From the NCBI RefSeq assembly GCF_018863415.1, contig NZ_JAHKSN010000021.1, forward strand, positions 1 through 64,000: a DNA stretch of 64,000 nucleotides. The letters run 5' to 3'. A program made the position numbers and the translations under genes. This DNA is from Deinococcus aestuarii (GTDB taxonomy: Bacteria > Deinococcota > Deinococci > Deinococcales > Deinococcaceae). Under the pieces are notes generated by a model, which saw only the letters and a list, made by a program, of their open reading frames with translations, had not been told where the DNA came from and made no database searches. Below are positions 35,926-45,800 of this stretch, piece after piece (position 1 is the stretch's first letter; every line of letters begins with the position of its first letter).

Positions 35926-37023
35926 GTGCATATCGGGAGCGGCTGGCAGACCGCCCTGGCCGACCTGGAAGGACCTGGCAGCCGGTGGCTGGTCTCGCCC
36001 TGGGTCAACAGCGGCGACACGGACCTGCAAGGCCTTTTGAACCTGGTCCGACCTGGGGACCGGTTGCTCCTGCGAGGACGCCCGGAGGACTTCCTGAACC
36101 GAATGTCGAGCTTCGGCGCGGTGCAGCAGTTCCTGGACCGACGGGTCGAGGTCAGGCGGTGCTCGCACCTGCACGCGAAGGTGTACGCCCGCGAGACGCC
36201 GGGTGGGGGAGTGGTGTGGCTGGGCAGCGCCAATCTCACCCGCCGCGGCCGGCAGGGGGACACGGGGGGCCACGGCAATTACGAGGCGATGAGCGGCCCA
36301 CACCCGCTGACCTCCAGCGGGCTGCACCGGCTGCATGCCCTCTGGGACAGGAGCGAGCCTTTCGACCGCCCCGCCACCGAGGGAGAGGTGATCCGGCTTC
36401 AGGAGGACCGGGAGGTGTACGCCTCCCTGCTCGCCGAGCAGGCCCTCTCGACCCTGACACTGCAGGTGGGCTTCAAGTTGCTGAACGGGCAGCTGACCCT
36501 TTCCCCGAGGTGGCTGGGAATGCCGAACCTGCCGGGCGTGAGCTACCCGGCCGTGAAGTTCATCGCCAGCGACGCGGACCTGGCCCGGCGGCTGCGGCGG
36601 CTCAAGCACCGGGCGCAGCGAGGACTCGAGACCCTAGCGGTCCCGGTCGACGGGTCACCCGGGCTGTACGTGCTGCCGGTGGCGAACCGGAACGGCATCG
36701 AACGGGGACTCCGGTCCCTTCAACGGCAGGCCCAGCACGAGCTGGGACCGCAGCTGGAAGCGCAAGGGCCCCACCTGGAAGCCAAGTTCTTGGAGCGTTT
36801 TGAGGCGGCATTCCTGGAATTTGCCCGGGCCCACCGGGCTCAAGCCCGCCCGCTGCCAGACCTCCTCACCGACGCCAGACAGGCCTTCGGCGCCTATGTC
36901 CGGCAAGACCCGTTCGCACTCGCCGTGCAGTTCGGCGTGCCCCTGCCCAACCTCCACGATCCCGACGACCCGCTGGCCCAGAGTGTCGTCCAGGCCCGCA
37001 ACCTGCCGCGCCCGCTGGAGTAA
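35926..37023 (+). CDS. Phospholipase D-like (HKD) nuclease
   Basis: A 365-residue protein with one HKD motif: HLHAKVYARE (~85) followed by VWLGSANLTRRG (~100), the usual HxK...GSxN order of PLD-superfamily nucleases. The rest is helical, with a basic middle. Single-HKD proteins dimerise to make an active site. Start: GTG 35926 is given. However, a GGAGG at 35861-35865 stands 6 nt before an in-frame CTG at 35872, and the extra residues (RPPSRDPELISLIPDL) look natural, so a non-standard CTG start is possible. PLD proteins accompany DUF1998 helicases in DISARM (DrmC) and Dpd (DpdK) loci; here the helicase gene follows after 380 bp. Confidence 0.8.
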   Translation: MHIGSGWQTALADLEGPGSRWLVSPWVNSGDTDLQGLLNLVRPGDRLLLRGRPEDFLNRMSSFGAVQQFLDRRVEVRRCSHLHAKVYARETPGGGVVWLGSANLTRRGRQGDTGGHGNYEAMSGPHPLTSSGLHRLHALWDRSEPFDRPATEGEVIRLQEDREVYASLLAEQALSTLTLQVGFKLLNGQLTLSPRWLGMPNLPGVSYPAVKFIASDADLARRLRRLKHRAQRGLETLAVPVDGSPGLYVLPVANRNGIERGLRSLQRQAQHELGPQLEAQGPHLEAKFLERFEAAFLEFARAHRAQARPLPDLLTDARQAFGAYVRQDPFALAVQFGVPLPNLHDPDDPLAQSVVQARNLPRPLE

Positions 37024-37352
37024 GGCCGTTCCCGACCCGTCGGGCGGGTGAGCACCGCCTCCGGACGCGGAGGCGGCCCAACGGTGCCGGCGTGCCCGGG
37101 CACAGGAACAAGCCCCGGTGGTCCACCCGCGTTGGCCGCCCCACCGAGGGCTCCGTCAGCTTTCCGGGCGCGCGTCGAGTTGCTGGCTCACCTGCTGCAT
37201 GGTCTGCCAGGCCAGGCTGCTGGGCGACCTGCCCAGGCCGGGGAACAAGGTTCGCCGGCCGCGGGCCACGTCCCTGCCCGCCGCCCGCATCCCGCGACAG
37301 CGTGGCGGCAGGGGCGCCCGTTGAGAGAGAACAGCAAGAGAGGCTGACTAGC
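37024..37352. other. Gap between the PLD gene and the giant helicase gene
   Basis: These 329 bp hold only Arg/Pro/Gly-rich short frames. The gap likely contains a promoter for the helicase operon, but no consensus boxes with good spacing are seen. Confidence 0.4.
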
Positions 37353-37409
37353 ATGGGGCCGATGAAGCGCGGCAGGCCCCAAACCCTCAGAAAGACCCTA
37401 CGCAGGTGA
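37353..37409 (+). CDS. Possible 18-aa basic leader peptide coupled to the helicase
   Basis: ATG 37353 (or 37362) opens a short frame, MGPMKRGRPQTLRKTLRR, whose TGA overlaps the GTG start of the helicase (GTGA). All confident gene pairs in this operon use the same 4-bp coupling. It includes KRGRP, like an AT-hook core. A possible ribosome site, AGAGG, lies upstream. It may be a translated leader, a tiny protein, or chance; the helicase start itself has a weak ribosome site, which would suit coupling. Confidence 0.3.
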   Translation: MGPMKRGRPQTLRKTLRR

Positions 37410-40400
37410 CCCGCATCTATGCCGGCCCGAACCACACGGTCAGCAGTTTGCCGAAGGGCCTGTTCGAGCAGCTCCAGGCCCTGCTCGAGGAGCGCGACGA
37501 CGCCCTGGCGTTGGTCGAGGTCGTCAGCGACGGTGGGAAGCGCCGTCAGGCCGACTGCGTCATTCTCAGCCCCGGCGGCGTCGACGTCATCGAGGTCAAG
37601 GACAAGCGCAACCCGGTGATCGGGAGCGCCAGCGGCACCTGGAAGACCGACGACGGCGGCGTTCTGAACGCGTTCAGCAATCCCAAGGGGGGACGCAAGG
37701 AGAATCCCTACCAGCAGGCCAACCGGATCGCCAAGGACGTTCACACCTGGCTGGGCGGGCGCCGCGGCGTGAGGGCCCACCGCCTGAAGGTCTACCCGCT
37801 GGTCCTGATTCCTGCGGCCCACCCGGAGTGTCGGATCGGTCCCGACAACTGGGTGAACCTCGCCCTGGGCAACGCCCAGCTCCTCGGCGCGCTGCGCGCC
37901 CTTCGCAGTGACGAGCGGGTCTGGGAGCCCGGGGACTACCTGGGTCTCCCCGAGGAACTCGGCCTGACCCCCATCGATGTCGCCGAGATCACCGGCAAGA
38001 CCGTCGACCGCACCACCGGAACGGCGTTGCAGCGTGTTCAGGTGGAGGCCACTGGCCTGAAGCGACCCCTGCAGGTGGACACCCGCGGGAATTTCTCCTT
38101 CACGGTCCGCCCCGGCACGCGCCTGACCCTGCGCCTGCTGCCCTCCACCCTGCACGCGCCGCAGGAACGGGTGCTGGAGGTGGAAGCGGAGACGCGGCTC
38201 ATCGAGTTGGGCGAACTCTACTTCGACCCGGTGGTGTCCTCGCGGGGCGTGGCACAGGCCGAACGCGAGGTGCTGCAGCTCCAGGACCGGATGGAACAGA
38301 TGCGGGCCGACCATGCCCGCGAGGTGCAGCGGCTGGTCGAGCAGGCGGAGCAGGCCCGGCGTCAGGCTGAGGAAGAAGTCCGGCGCGTGCAGCGCCGCCA
38401 GCATCAGGAGGCGCGGGACCTCGAGCGGCTGCGGGCCCAGGGCGCCGCGGACCTCCAACGTGTCCGGCAGCTCGAGGCCCGGGTCACCGAGGCGGATGCC
38501 CAGCTCGCCGCACTCAGCCTGAACCGGCCGGAGGACCAGGCCCGCATCGCGGAGTTGCAGGCCGAGCGGCAGGACCAGCTCGGCCGCATGGAGGCCCTGC
38601 AGCAGGCGGCCGCACGCGGGGAGCAGCAGACCCGGGAGGCCGAGGAGCGAGCGGCGGCGACGATGCGCGACCTCGCCCGCCTGCAGAGCGAACTGCCTGG
38701 CCACCTCGAGCGGCTGCGCGCCCTGGAGGCGGAGCGTGACCAGCAGCAGGCGGAACTCGGGGCCCTGCGCGCCGAGCATACCCGGGTGCAGCAGGAACTC
38801 GCCGAGGCGGCCGCGCGGCAGGCTGGCCAGGAGGTCTTTGCCCGGCAGGTGCAGGCCGCCCGCAGGCGCCTGGAGTCCTGGAAGACGCGTGCCCAGCAGG
38901 CGCAGCGGGCGCTGGAGGCAGCCCAGCAGGCGCAGGCTGACCTGCTCGAGCGCGAGCGGGAAAGTGCCCGGCAGGCGCGGCAGCAGCAGGAGGCGCAGTT
39001 CCAGCGGCGGGAAGCCGACCTGCAAGAGCAGCTGGAGGGCGTGCTGGCACGCCTCGAAGCCCTCAGCGCCGCTTCCGCTGCCCCGGCCGGCGGTGTCATG
39101 GCCCGTGCCGTCGCGTGGCGTCAACGTGACCGCGCCGGCGCCCGCTCGCCCCTCGCGCGCATCGCGGTGGACAAGCTCCGGGGCGGCCAGATTCCCCCGG
39201 GGGCCTCGTTACCCGAGCGGCCTGCCGCGGAACCTGACCCGGCCGCCTGGAACCTGGAGCCGGGGGCGCTGGTCACCCGCATGGAGGGGTTGCTGGAGCG
39301 CTGGGGCCAGCAACTGCCGCTGCTCCCGGCCGCCGACCAGCCCCTGCGGCGCAGCATGCAAAAGCGCATCCGCGACGCCCTGGAAGAGTTGCAAGAGGCT
39401 CTGGGGGACGGCGACCCCGGGGAGACGCTGGCGGAGGCGCGCCGGGTGATGGCCTCGCTGGTGCCGGAAGGGCCGGGGAACGCGGCTCCGGCTGCCGCCT
39501 TGCCGCGCGACGTCGTGCTGCTGACCTCGGATCAGGGCCTGTCCGCCGACGCCCGCCCCTGGGTGCTTCACGGCGGCGTCCTGCGTGACCTGGAGACCGG
39601 CGAGGACATGGATCTCACGGTTCCCGGCCTCGAGGAGGGCCGTCTTCCGGCCGAGCTGGACGGCCTGGTGGGGCTGCGGGAGGGCCCGGCCTTCGTGCCG
39701 GTGTGGGCTCTGCCGCCCGAGCGCCAGGTCGAGGCGTGGTTGCCCGACAGCTGGTCGGCCTCGCTGGTGGACGCCCTGGCCGGAGGACCGGAGGCCCTCG
39801 CGGACCGGGCCGCGCGGCTCTCCAAGGCACAGTTTCGGGTGGTCTGCCGCTCCCTGCCCCTGGAGACCCTGCTGGATTGGACCGGCCGGACCTGGCCCCC
39901 GGAACTGCCGGGCGCCCTGCACGACGCCGTGCTCGCGCGCTTCGCGCAGGACCTGCAGGCGCGGGGCGTCTCGCCCCGCCCCGTGCCGGTCCGGGCGGAG
40001 CAGGTGCAGCGGGCCCTGCACCTGGGCGACCTGGAAGCGGTCCCTGCCCCCGAGCACGCGGGCGCGCGGGACGGCGTGAGCGTCCCCCTGGGCAGTCTGG
40101 ACCTGGACCCCCGGGTGGTGGCCGGGCTCGACCCCCGCGCGCGTGAGGGCGGGCTCTACCTCCACCAGGCCCTCTCCCTGGGGCTGATCCGCGGGGCGCG
40201 CGCGGGCGGGTACGACGTGGTGCTCTCCACCCCGACGGCGAGCGGCAAGACCCTGGCCTTTTTGCCGGGCGTCCTGGAGGGCGTGCTGCACCAGGGGGGC
40301 AACGCGCTCTTCCTCTACCCACTGCGCGCCCTCTCGGCCGACCAGCTGCAGACGCTGGAGGGCGTCCGGAGACGGATGGGAGACGACGCGCCCTCCCTGG

Positions 40401-42871
40401 GGCGGCACTACGGCGGAGAAGACGTGGATCCCACCGACGGCGTGCCCCGCCTCCTGGTGGCCACGCCCGACAAGCTGAACCACGCCCTGGACCGCCCGTG
40501 GGTCCACGCCTTCGCGGCGGGCCTGCGCTACGTGGTGCTGGACGAGGCGCACACCTACCGCGGCCCCTTCGGGGCGCACATGTCGGGCTTCCTGCGCCGC
40601 CTGCTGGCCCTGTGCCCGGTGCCGCCCACCCTGATCCTCTCGTCGGCCACCCTGCAGAACACGGTGGCCTTTGCCCGGCTGCTGACGGGGCGTGACACCT
40701 TCCGGGTCGCCGGGGCGTCCACCGCGCCCCGCTACCCCCGCCACCTCTACGTGGCGCAGCCGCGGGCGGGGAGGACGCACCGCTCGCACCTGGGAGCCCT
40801 GCGGGGTTTCGGCGACGTGATCCGCCAGCGGCAGGGCAAGGGGCTGATCTTCGCGGGGAGCCGGGCGGCGTCGCGCGAGATCGCGCGCGAGCTGCGCCAC
40901 GAGGCGGACCACCGGGCGGCCCCCACAGCCTTCGCCTTCTACAGCGGCATGCAGAACTACCACGCCGAGCTTGAGCGGCTGCGTGACCAGGACGCGCGGC
41001 CCCTGATCGCGGCCTCCACCAGCACCCTGGAAGCCGGGATCGACATCGGAGACCTGGACATGGTCGCGGTGGTGGGCTTCCCGCGGTCGCGCAACAGCTT
41101 CAAGCAGATGGTCGGCCGGGCCGGGCGCGCCGGGACCGGCCACCTCGCCTTTCTGCCCGGCGACTCGCCGGCGGACTTCTACTACGCGCGCCCCGACACC
41201 CTGCGTCACCTGCTCGCCCGTGACAGCGAGCCGGTCTACCTCCACCCCCACAACCCCATCCTGGTGAGCGGGCACGTCGAGCGGGCCCGGTACGAGGCGG
41301 AGTGCGCCGGGCGTGACTCCGGGCCCGCCCTGCTGCACACCCTCTTCCCCGAGGGGCTGCACCCCGAGGACCAGGAGGCCCTGCGCCCGGTCTTCGACCT
41401 CCCGGTGCACCGGGTCCGCGCCCCCCTGCTGCGTGGCGACGGGACCGAGCCCCACGTGGTGGTCGCCGTGGGCGGCGCGGGCCAGCCCCGACCCGACGAG
41501 CTGAACCTCACCGCCACCGAGGAGGCTGACTGGCTGCTCGAGCGCCTCAGCCCGGAGGCCGCCTACCGGGAGTGGCCCCGCGAGGGCCGCGCGGCCCGCG
41601 GCGACCGCTTCTACCGGGTGCTGAGCTGGCGGCGCGGCACCCTGCGGGACGAACCGGGGGCCTTCGCGCAACCGGTCGTGATCATCGCCGTTCGGGACGT
41701 CACGGAGAATACCTTGGCCCCCGAGGAGGTGCTCGCCTGCCGGGTGAGGTCGCCGGAGGAGCGCGCGCTCCCGCCGGGCCGGTACGCGCCCCGCACCCGG
41801 ACGGCGAAGATCCGCCTCGGGGCGCTGCCCACCCGGCTGGACGAGGCGGTGGCCTGCGGTCCGCTCTCCCTGGAGGTCGGCGTCGGTGAGGTGAGGCTCG
41901 CCGACGGTGGGGCGGAGTGCGCCGAGCAGGTGGCCCAGGCCCTGTGCGAGTCCACCGGCCGCCGCTTCCGGTCCCCGAGGATGAGGCGCCGCGAACCCGT
42001 GGCCGTCGAGGTGCTGGACCGTGAGCGGGTCCGGCAGCACGCCTGGCAGGTGGGCTCCCTGGTGCCCTGGACGGCGCGCCTCCCGTGGGCGGCCTCCTGC
42101 CGCCCGGACGACCCGCTGTGGACCGCCTACACCCTCCCGGAGCGGATGACCACCACCCTGCCGGACCTCCTGGCCCAGGCACCCGGGCGGGACCGGCCCC
42201 GGCACCTGCCGGACCTGGACCCCCGGCGGCCGGTCCCGGTGCTGCAGGTCAGCCTGCACGAGCACGAGCTGCAGGTGGCCGGCCCCTGTTCGTGTGGGGG
42301 AAGCACCACCCTGCGTCCCTTCTGGGAGGAGCACTGGACGCCGGTGTCCGAGCAGCTGCCGGCGCTTCCCGAGGACCCCCGGCGCTGGGAGGCCCACGAC
42401 CTGGAGCGGCACACCTTCGCCACCGACATGGCGCGGCTCACGCTCCGGGGAGGAGACGGCGCCTCGCACCGCGCCCTGATGCTCGCGCTGGTCAAGGCCA
42501 TCCCGGACCTGCTGGAGGTCGATCCCCAGGAATTCGGCGTGGGCGTGGTGGCCTGCCCGGAGGTGGGCGACCTGGAGCTGCTCGTGTGGGACGTGACCCC
42601 GGGCGGGACGGGCATCACCCGGGCGCTGGAGGACGCGTTGCCGGCGCTGATCGAGGCGGCCCGCGCCCTGCTGGGGCGCGCCCGGGCGTGCACCTGCGAG
42701 GGGGAGGGCTGCTTCGGGTGCATCCTGCCGCTCGAGCGCGTCGCCAACCTGATGGTCGCGCCCCCCGGTGACCTGGACGAGGCCAGGCGTATCGACGGCC
42801 TCGTGTTCTCGCGCTTTGCCGCGGACCTCGATCTGGCCGGGGCCCTGCGGCTGGGTGGAGGCGGCTCGTGA
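37406..42871 (+). CDS. Giant NERD - coiled-coil - DEAD-box helicase with C-terminal DUF1998 (MrfA/DruE/DpdJ-like)
   Basis: An 1821-residue protein. Residues ~25-140 are a NERD nuclease-related domain (QADCVILSPGGVDVIEVKDK). At ~190-270 is a small beta domain like a carboxypeptidase-regulatory/Ig fold (ITGKTVDRTTGTALQRVQVE), then a long coiled coil (~285-565). After a linker region comes a superfamily 2 helicase: LSTPTASGKT (~940), VVLDEAHTYRGPF (~1045), LSSATLQNT, TSTLEAGIDIGDLDMV and MVGRAGRAG. The end (~1710-1775) is a DUF1998-type region with WDVTPGGTGI and CTCEGEGCFGC, a four-Cys metal site. The helicase-DUF1998 part resembles DruE, DpdJ and DrmA/DrmB. An in-frame TAG at 37349 and no other start codon fix GTG 37406. 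It overlaps the RecQ gene by 4 bp. Confidence 0.88.
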   Translation: MTRIYAGPNHTVSSLPKGLFEQLQALLEERDDALALVEVVSDGGKRRQADCVILSPGGVDVIEVKDKRNPVIGSASGTWKTDDGGVLNAFSNPKGGRKENPYQQANRIAKDVHTWLGGRRGVRAHRLKVYPLVLIPAAHPECRIGPDNWVNLALGNAQLLGALRALRSDERVWEPGDYLGLPEELGLTPIDVAEITGKTVDRTTGTALQRVQVEATGLKRPLQVDTRGNFSFTVRPGTRLTLRLLPSTLHAPQERVLEVEAETRLIELGELYFDPVVSSRGVAQAEREVLQLQDRMEQMRADHAREVQRLVEQAEQARRQAEEEVRRVQRRQHQEARDLERLRAQGAADLQRVRQLEARVTEADAQLAALSLNRPEDQARIAELQAERQDQLGRMEALQQAAARGEQQTREAEERAAATMRDLARLQSELPGHLERLRALEAERDQQQAELGALRAEHTRVQQELAEAAARQAGQEVFARQVQAARRRLESWKTRAQQAQRALEAAQQAQADLLERERESARQARQQQEAQFQRREADLQEQLEGVLARLEALSAASAAPAGGVMARAVAWRQRDRAGARSPLARIAVDKLRGGQIPPGASLPERPAAEPDPAAWNLEPGALVTRMEGLLERWGQQLPLLPAADQPLRRSMQKRIRDALEELQEALGDGDPGETLAEARRVMASLVPEGPGNAAPAAALPRDVVLLTSDQGLSADARPWVLHGGVLRDLETGEDMDLTVPGLEEGRLPAELDGLVGLREGPAFVPVWALPPERQVEAWLPDSWSASLVDALAGGPEALADRAARLSKAQFRVVCRSLPLETLLDWTGRTWPPELPGALHDAVLARFAQDLQARGVSPRPVPVRAEQVQRALHLGDLEAVPAPEHAGARDGVSVPLGSLDLDPRVVAGLDPRAREGGLYLHQALSLGLIRGARAGGYDVVLSTPTASGKTLAFLPGVLEGVLHQGGNALFLYPLRALSADQLQTLEGVRRRMGDDAPSLGRHYGGEDVDPTDGVPRLLVATPDKLNHALDRPWVHAFAAGLRYVVLDEAHTYRGPFGAHMSGFLRRLLALCPVPPTLILSSATLQNTVAFARLLTGRDTFRVAGASTAPRYPRHLYVAQPRAGRTHRSHLGALRGFGDVIRQRQGKGLIFAGSRAASREIARELRHEADHRAAPTAFAFYSGMQNYHAELERLRDQDARPLIAASTSTLEAGIDIGDLDMVAVVGFPRSRNSFKQMVGRAGRAGTGHLAFLPGDSPADFYYARPDTLRHLLARDSEPVYLHPHNPILVSGHVERARYEAECAGRDSGPALLHTLFPEGLHPEDQEALRPVFDLPVHRVRAPLLRGDGTEPHVVVAVGGAGQPRPDELNLTATEEADWLLERLSPEAAYREWPREGRAARGDRFYRVLSWRRGTLRDEPGAFAQPVVIIAVRDVTENTLAPEEVLACRVRSPEERALPPGRYAPRTRTAKIRLGALPTRLDEAVACGPLSLEVGVGEVRLADGGAECAEQVAQALCESTGRRFRSPRMRRREPVAVEVLDRERVRQHAWQVGSLVPWTARLPWAASCRPDDPLWTAYTLPERMTTTLPDLLAQAPGRDRPRHLPDLDPRRPVPVLQVSLHEHELQVAGPCSCGGSTTLRPFWEEHWTPVSEQLPALPEDPRRWEAHDLERHTFATDMARLTLRGGDGASHRALMLALVKAIPDLLEVDPQEFGVGVVACPEVGDLELLVWDVTPGGTGITRALEDALPALIEAARALLGRARACTCEGEGCFGCILPLERVANLMVAPPGDLDEARRIDGLVFSRFAADLDLAGALRLGGGGS

Positions 42872-45800
42872 GGGCCCCGGCCGCCGGCCTCGCGGCCCGC
42901 GTGGGCTGGGAGCCCCGCGGGTGGCCGCAGGGTTCCCCCTGGGTGGGCCTGCCCTTTCACCTGCAGCAGGCCCTGCTGGGCCTCGCCCGGCGGGACGGCG
43001 CACCGCTGACCGTGGGGGGGGACGGGCGCCTGCTCGCCGGGGCCGAGGTGGGGGTCACGCTCGCGGCGTGGACTGAGGGGGCCGTTCAGGGGCTCGGCGA
43101 GGACGTTCACCCCCTGACTCCCGGGGGGAACGTCCTGCGTCGGGCGGGAATGGCCCAGCTCGAGCGGTGGCTCCCCACCCCGGGGGGCCTCTCGCCCGTG
43201 CCGGCCATGCCGCTGCACTGGACCGCCGGGGAGCAGGAGACCGAGCTCGAGCCGGAGATGCTGCTCTCGGCCGCGCGCCCCCGGTCCCTGCAGCGCCGGC
43301 TGAAGAAGGCCGGGCTGACCCTGCGCCCCGAGGGACCCCACTGGGAGCGCTGGCTGACCGCGGGGCCGGTGCAGGTGCGGCTGTGGTCGCTGGCCTGGCT
43401 GGCGCGGCTGGGCGAGGCGATCGCCGACGGGCAGGCCACGCTGCGGGTCCGGCTCCTCGGGGACGACCCTCTGCCCTGGCTGGGTCTGTGGGATGCCCTG
43501 GAACTGCTGGTGGCGACCCGCGCCCTGCGCGGCCAGGAGTGGGCGCTGCCGGACGTCGTCGTGGACGCCCCCTCCCCCGGGGAACTGGAGGGGCTCTACC
43601 TGGGGGCGCACCTCACGCGCGGAGCGCGCGCCCCGCTGGCAGCCCTGCGGTGGACCCCGGTGCAGACGGCGGACGTGGTGGTGGGCGCGGTGGACGCGGT
43701 GGCCCCGGCCGAACTGGGCGCCTTCTGGGCCGCAGAGACGGTCTTGCAGCGCGTCGAGGCCGTCCAGCACCAGATGACACAGCCCGAGGGCATCGGGCGG
43801 GCGGTCGTCTGGCCCCGCGAGGTGCTCGACTTCATGTTCTCGCGCTTCCTGGGGCACCCGGCCCTGCGCGACGAGCAGGCGGAGGCGCTCTCCCGGGCGC
43901 TGGGGGACGAGCACCTGCTGGTCATCCTGCCCACCGGGTACGGCAAGAGCGCGATCTACCAGATGGTGGGGCTGCTGCAGCCGGGCGTCACCCTGGTGGT
44001 GAGCCCCCTCAAGGCCCTGATCGAGGACCAGCTCGCGCATCTGCGGGAGCTGGGCGTGGTGGGGGCGGCGGGCATCACCGGCGACACTGCGGATCAGCGG
44101 AAGGTGCTCGGGCAGTTCGGCAGCGGGCGCTACCGCCTCTTCTACTGCGCACCTGAACGTCTGGGCACGCACGAGTTCCGCCGCTACCTCGAGCAGCTGC
44201 TCTCCGCCAACCAGGTGGCCCAGATCGCCGTGGACGAGGCGCACTGCGTCTCGGAGTGGGGACACGACTTCCGCAGCTCCTACATGGACGTGCGCCGGCT
44301 CAGCCATGAGCTGGGCGCGAGGACCGGGCAGCCCGTGCCGATCCTGGCCTTGACGGCGACCGCCTCGGACCAGGTGCGCCAGGACGTCATGCGGGCGCTG
44401 GAGATCCCGCGCGACAACACGGTGCATCACCACAGCAGCGACCGGCCCGAGCTGAGCTTCAGCGTGCACGCGGTGGATGGCCGTCAGGGACCCCAGGCCC
44501 GGCTGACGGCCCTGACGAACGTCTTCCGCGAGGTTCTGCCACGGCTCTTCCCGAAGGACCTGCTTGGTCGGCGGCGTGAGGATGCCCGCTTCGAGGCGGG
44601 TGCGGTCGTGTTCGTGCCCTACACCGAGAACCGTGAGCGGGCCCTGTTCCGCGGCAACAACTCGGTCGTGGCCGAGCATCTCGGGACCGTCTTCCCGGCC
44701 GGACACCTGGGTGTCTCGGGGAGCGTGTCGCCGGGGGCGTGTCCCCGTTGCGGCAGCCACGCGTTCTTCCTGGATTACGGGCGGCCGTACTGCACCCGTT
44801 GCGAGGCCCACTTCGAGCGGCAGGAGATCAACACCCTGCCGGCGGCGAGCTGGAATGCGCGGGTGGCCCAGACCCAGCAGGATTTTCTGGACAGCCGCCT
44901 GCCGGTCCTGGTCTCCACCAAGGGCTTCGGCATGGGCGTCGACAAGGCGAACATCCGTCTGGTCGCCCACCACGTCATGTCGGGCAGCCTGGAGGGCTAC
45001 TACCAGGAGGCCGGACGTGCGGGGCGCGACGGTCAGCATGCCCACGTGGCGATGGTGACGGTGCTGCCACACGCGGGCTGCCGGGCAGAGTGGCTGGACA
45101 GTGGCCGGCTGACGAACCTCAAGCCCGGCGAACCCGTTCCACTCCCGTGCCTGAGTCGGAACGCCGACGGGTACCACAAGCTGGAGTGTCCCTACCGGCT
45201 GACCGAGCTGTGCGATCTGGGGCAGCAGGCGGCCTTCATCAACAACAGCTTCCCCTCGGCCCGCGAGGAGTTCGACAAGATCAAGGCGATCACGGCGCAG
45301 GTGGAAGGGCGGCGCACCGTGGACGTCTTCTGGGCCAAGGGCAAGGGCGGCCAGCACGATCAGCGGGTCACCGAGCGTGCGCTGGCGCGCCTGGTCGCGC
45401 TGGGGCTGGTGCGGGGCTACCAGAAACGGACCTCCTGCTACGTGGTGACCATCAACCCCGACTGGAAGGCGGCGGAGGCGGTCGACGCCCTGGAGCAGGA
45501 GCTTCGAGCCTACGACGAGATGAGCGGCTCCCCGGGAGCCTCGCTGCGCCGCTTCGAACAGTGGCGGGCCTCCATGCTGACCGGCCCGAAGGGCTACGTG
45601 ACCTACGGGGCCCCACGGCTGCTGGAGACGCTGTACACGACGGTGCGCGACGCGCGGCTGGCGAGCCTGCTCAACCTGTACCGCTTCGCGGCGCTCTCGC
45701 CGGGCGAGTGCCGCCGGGCCTTCCTGCGCAGCGCTTTCGAGACGACTCCGCTCGACCAGGACTACGCCTGCGGCTTTTGCGACTCCTGCGTCCCGGACCT

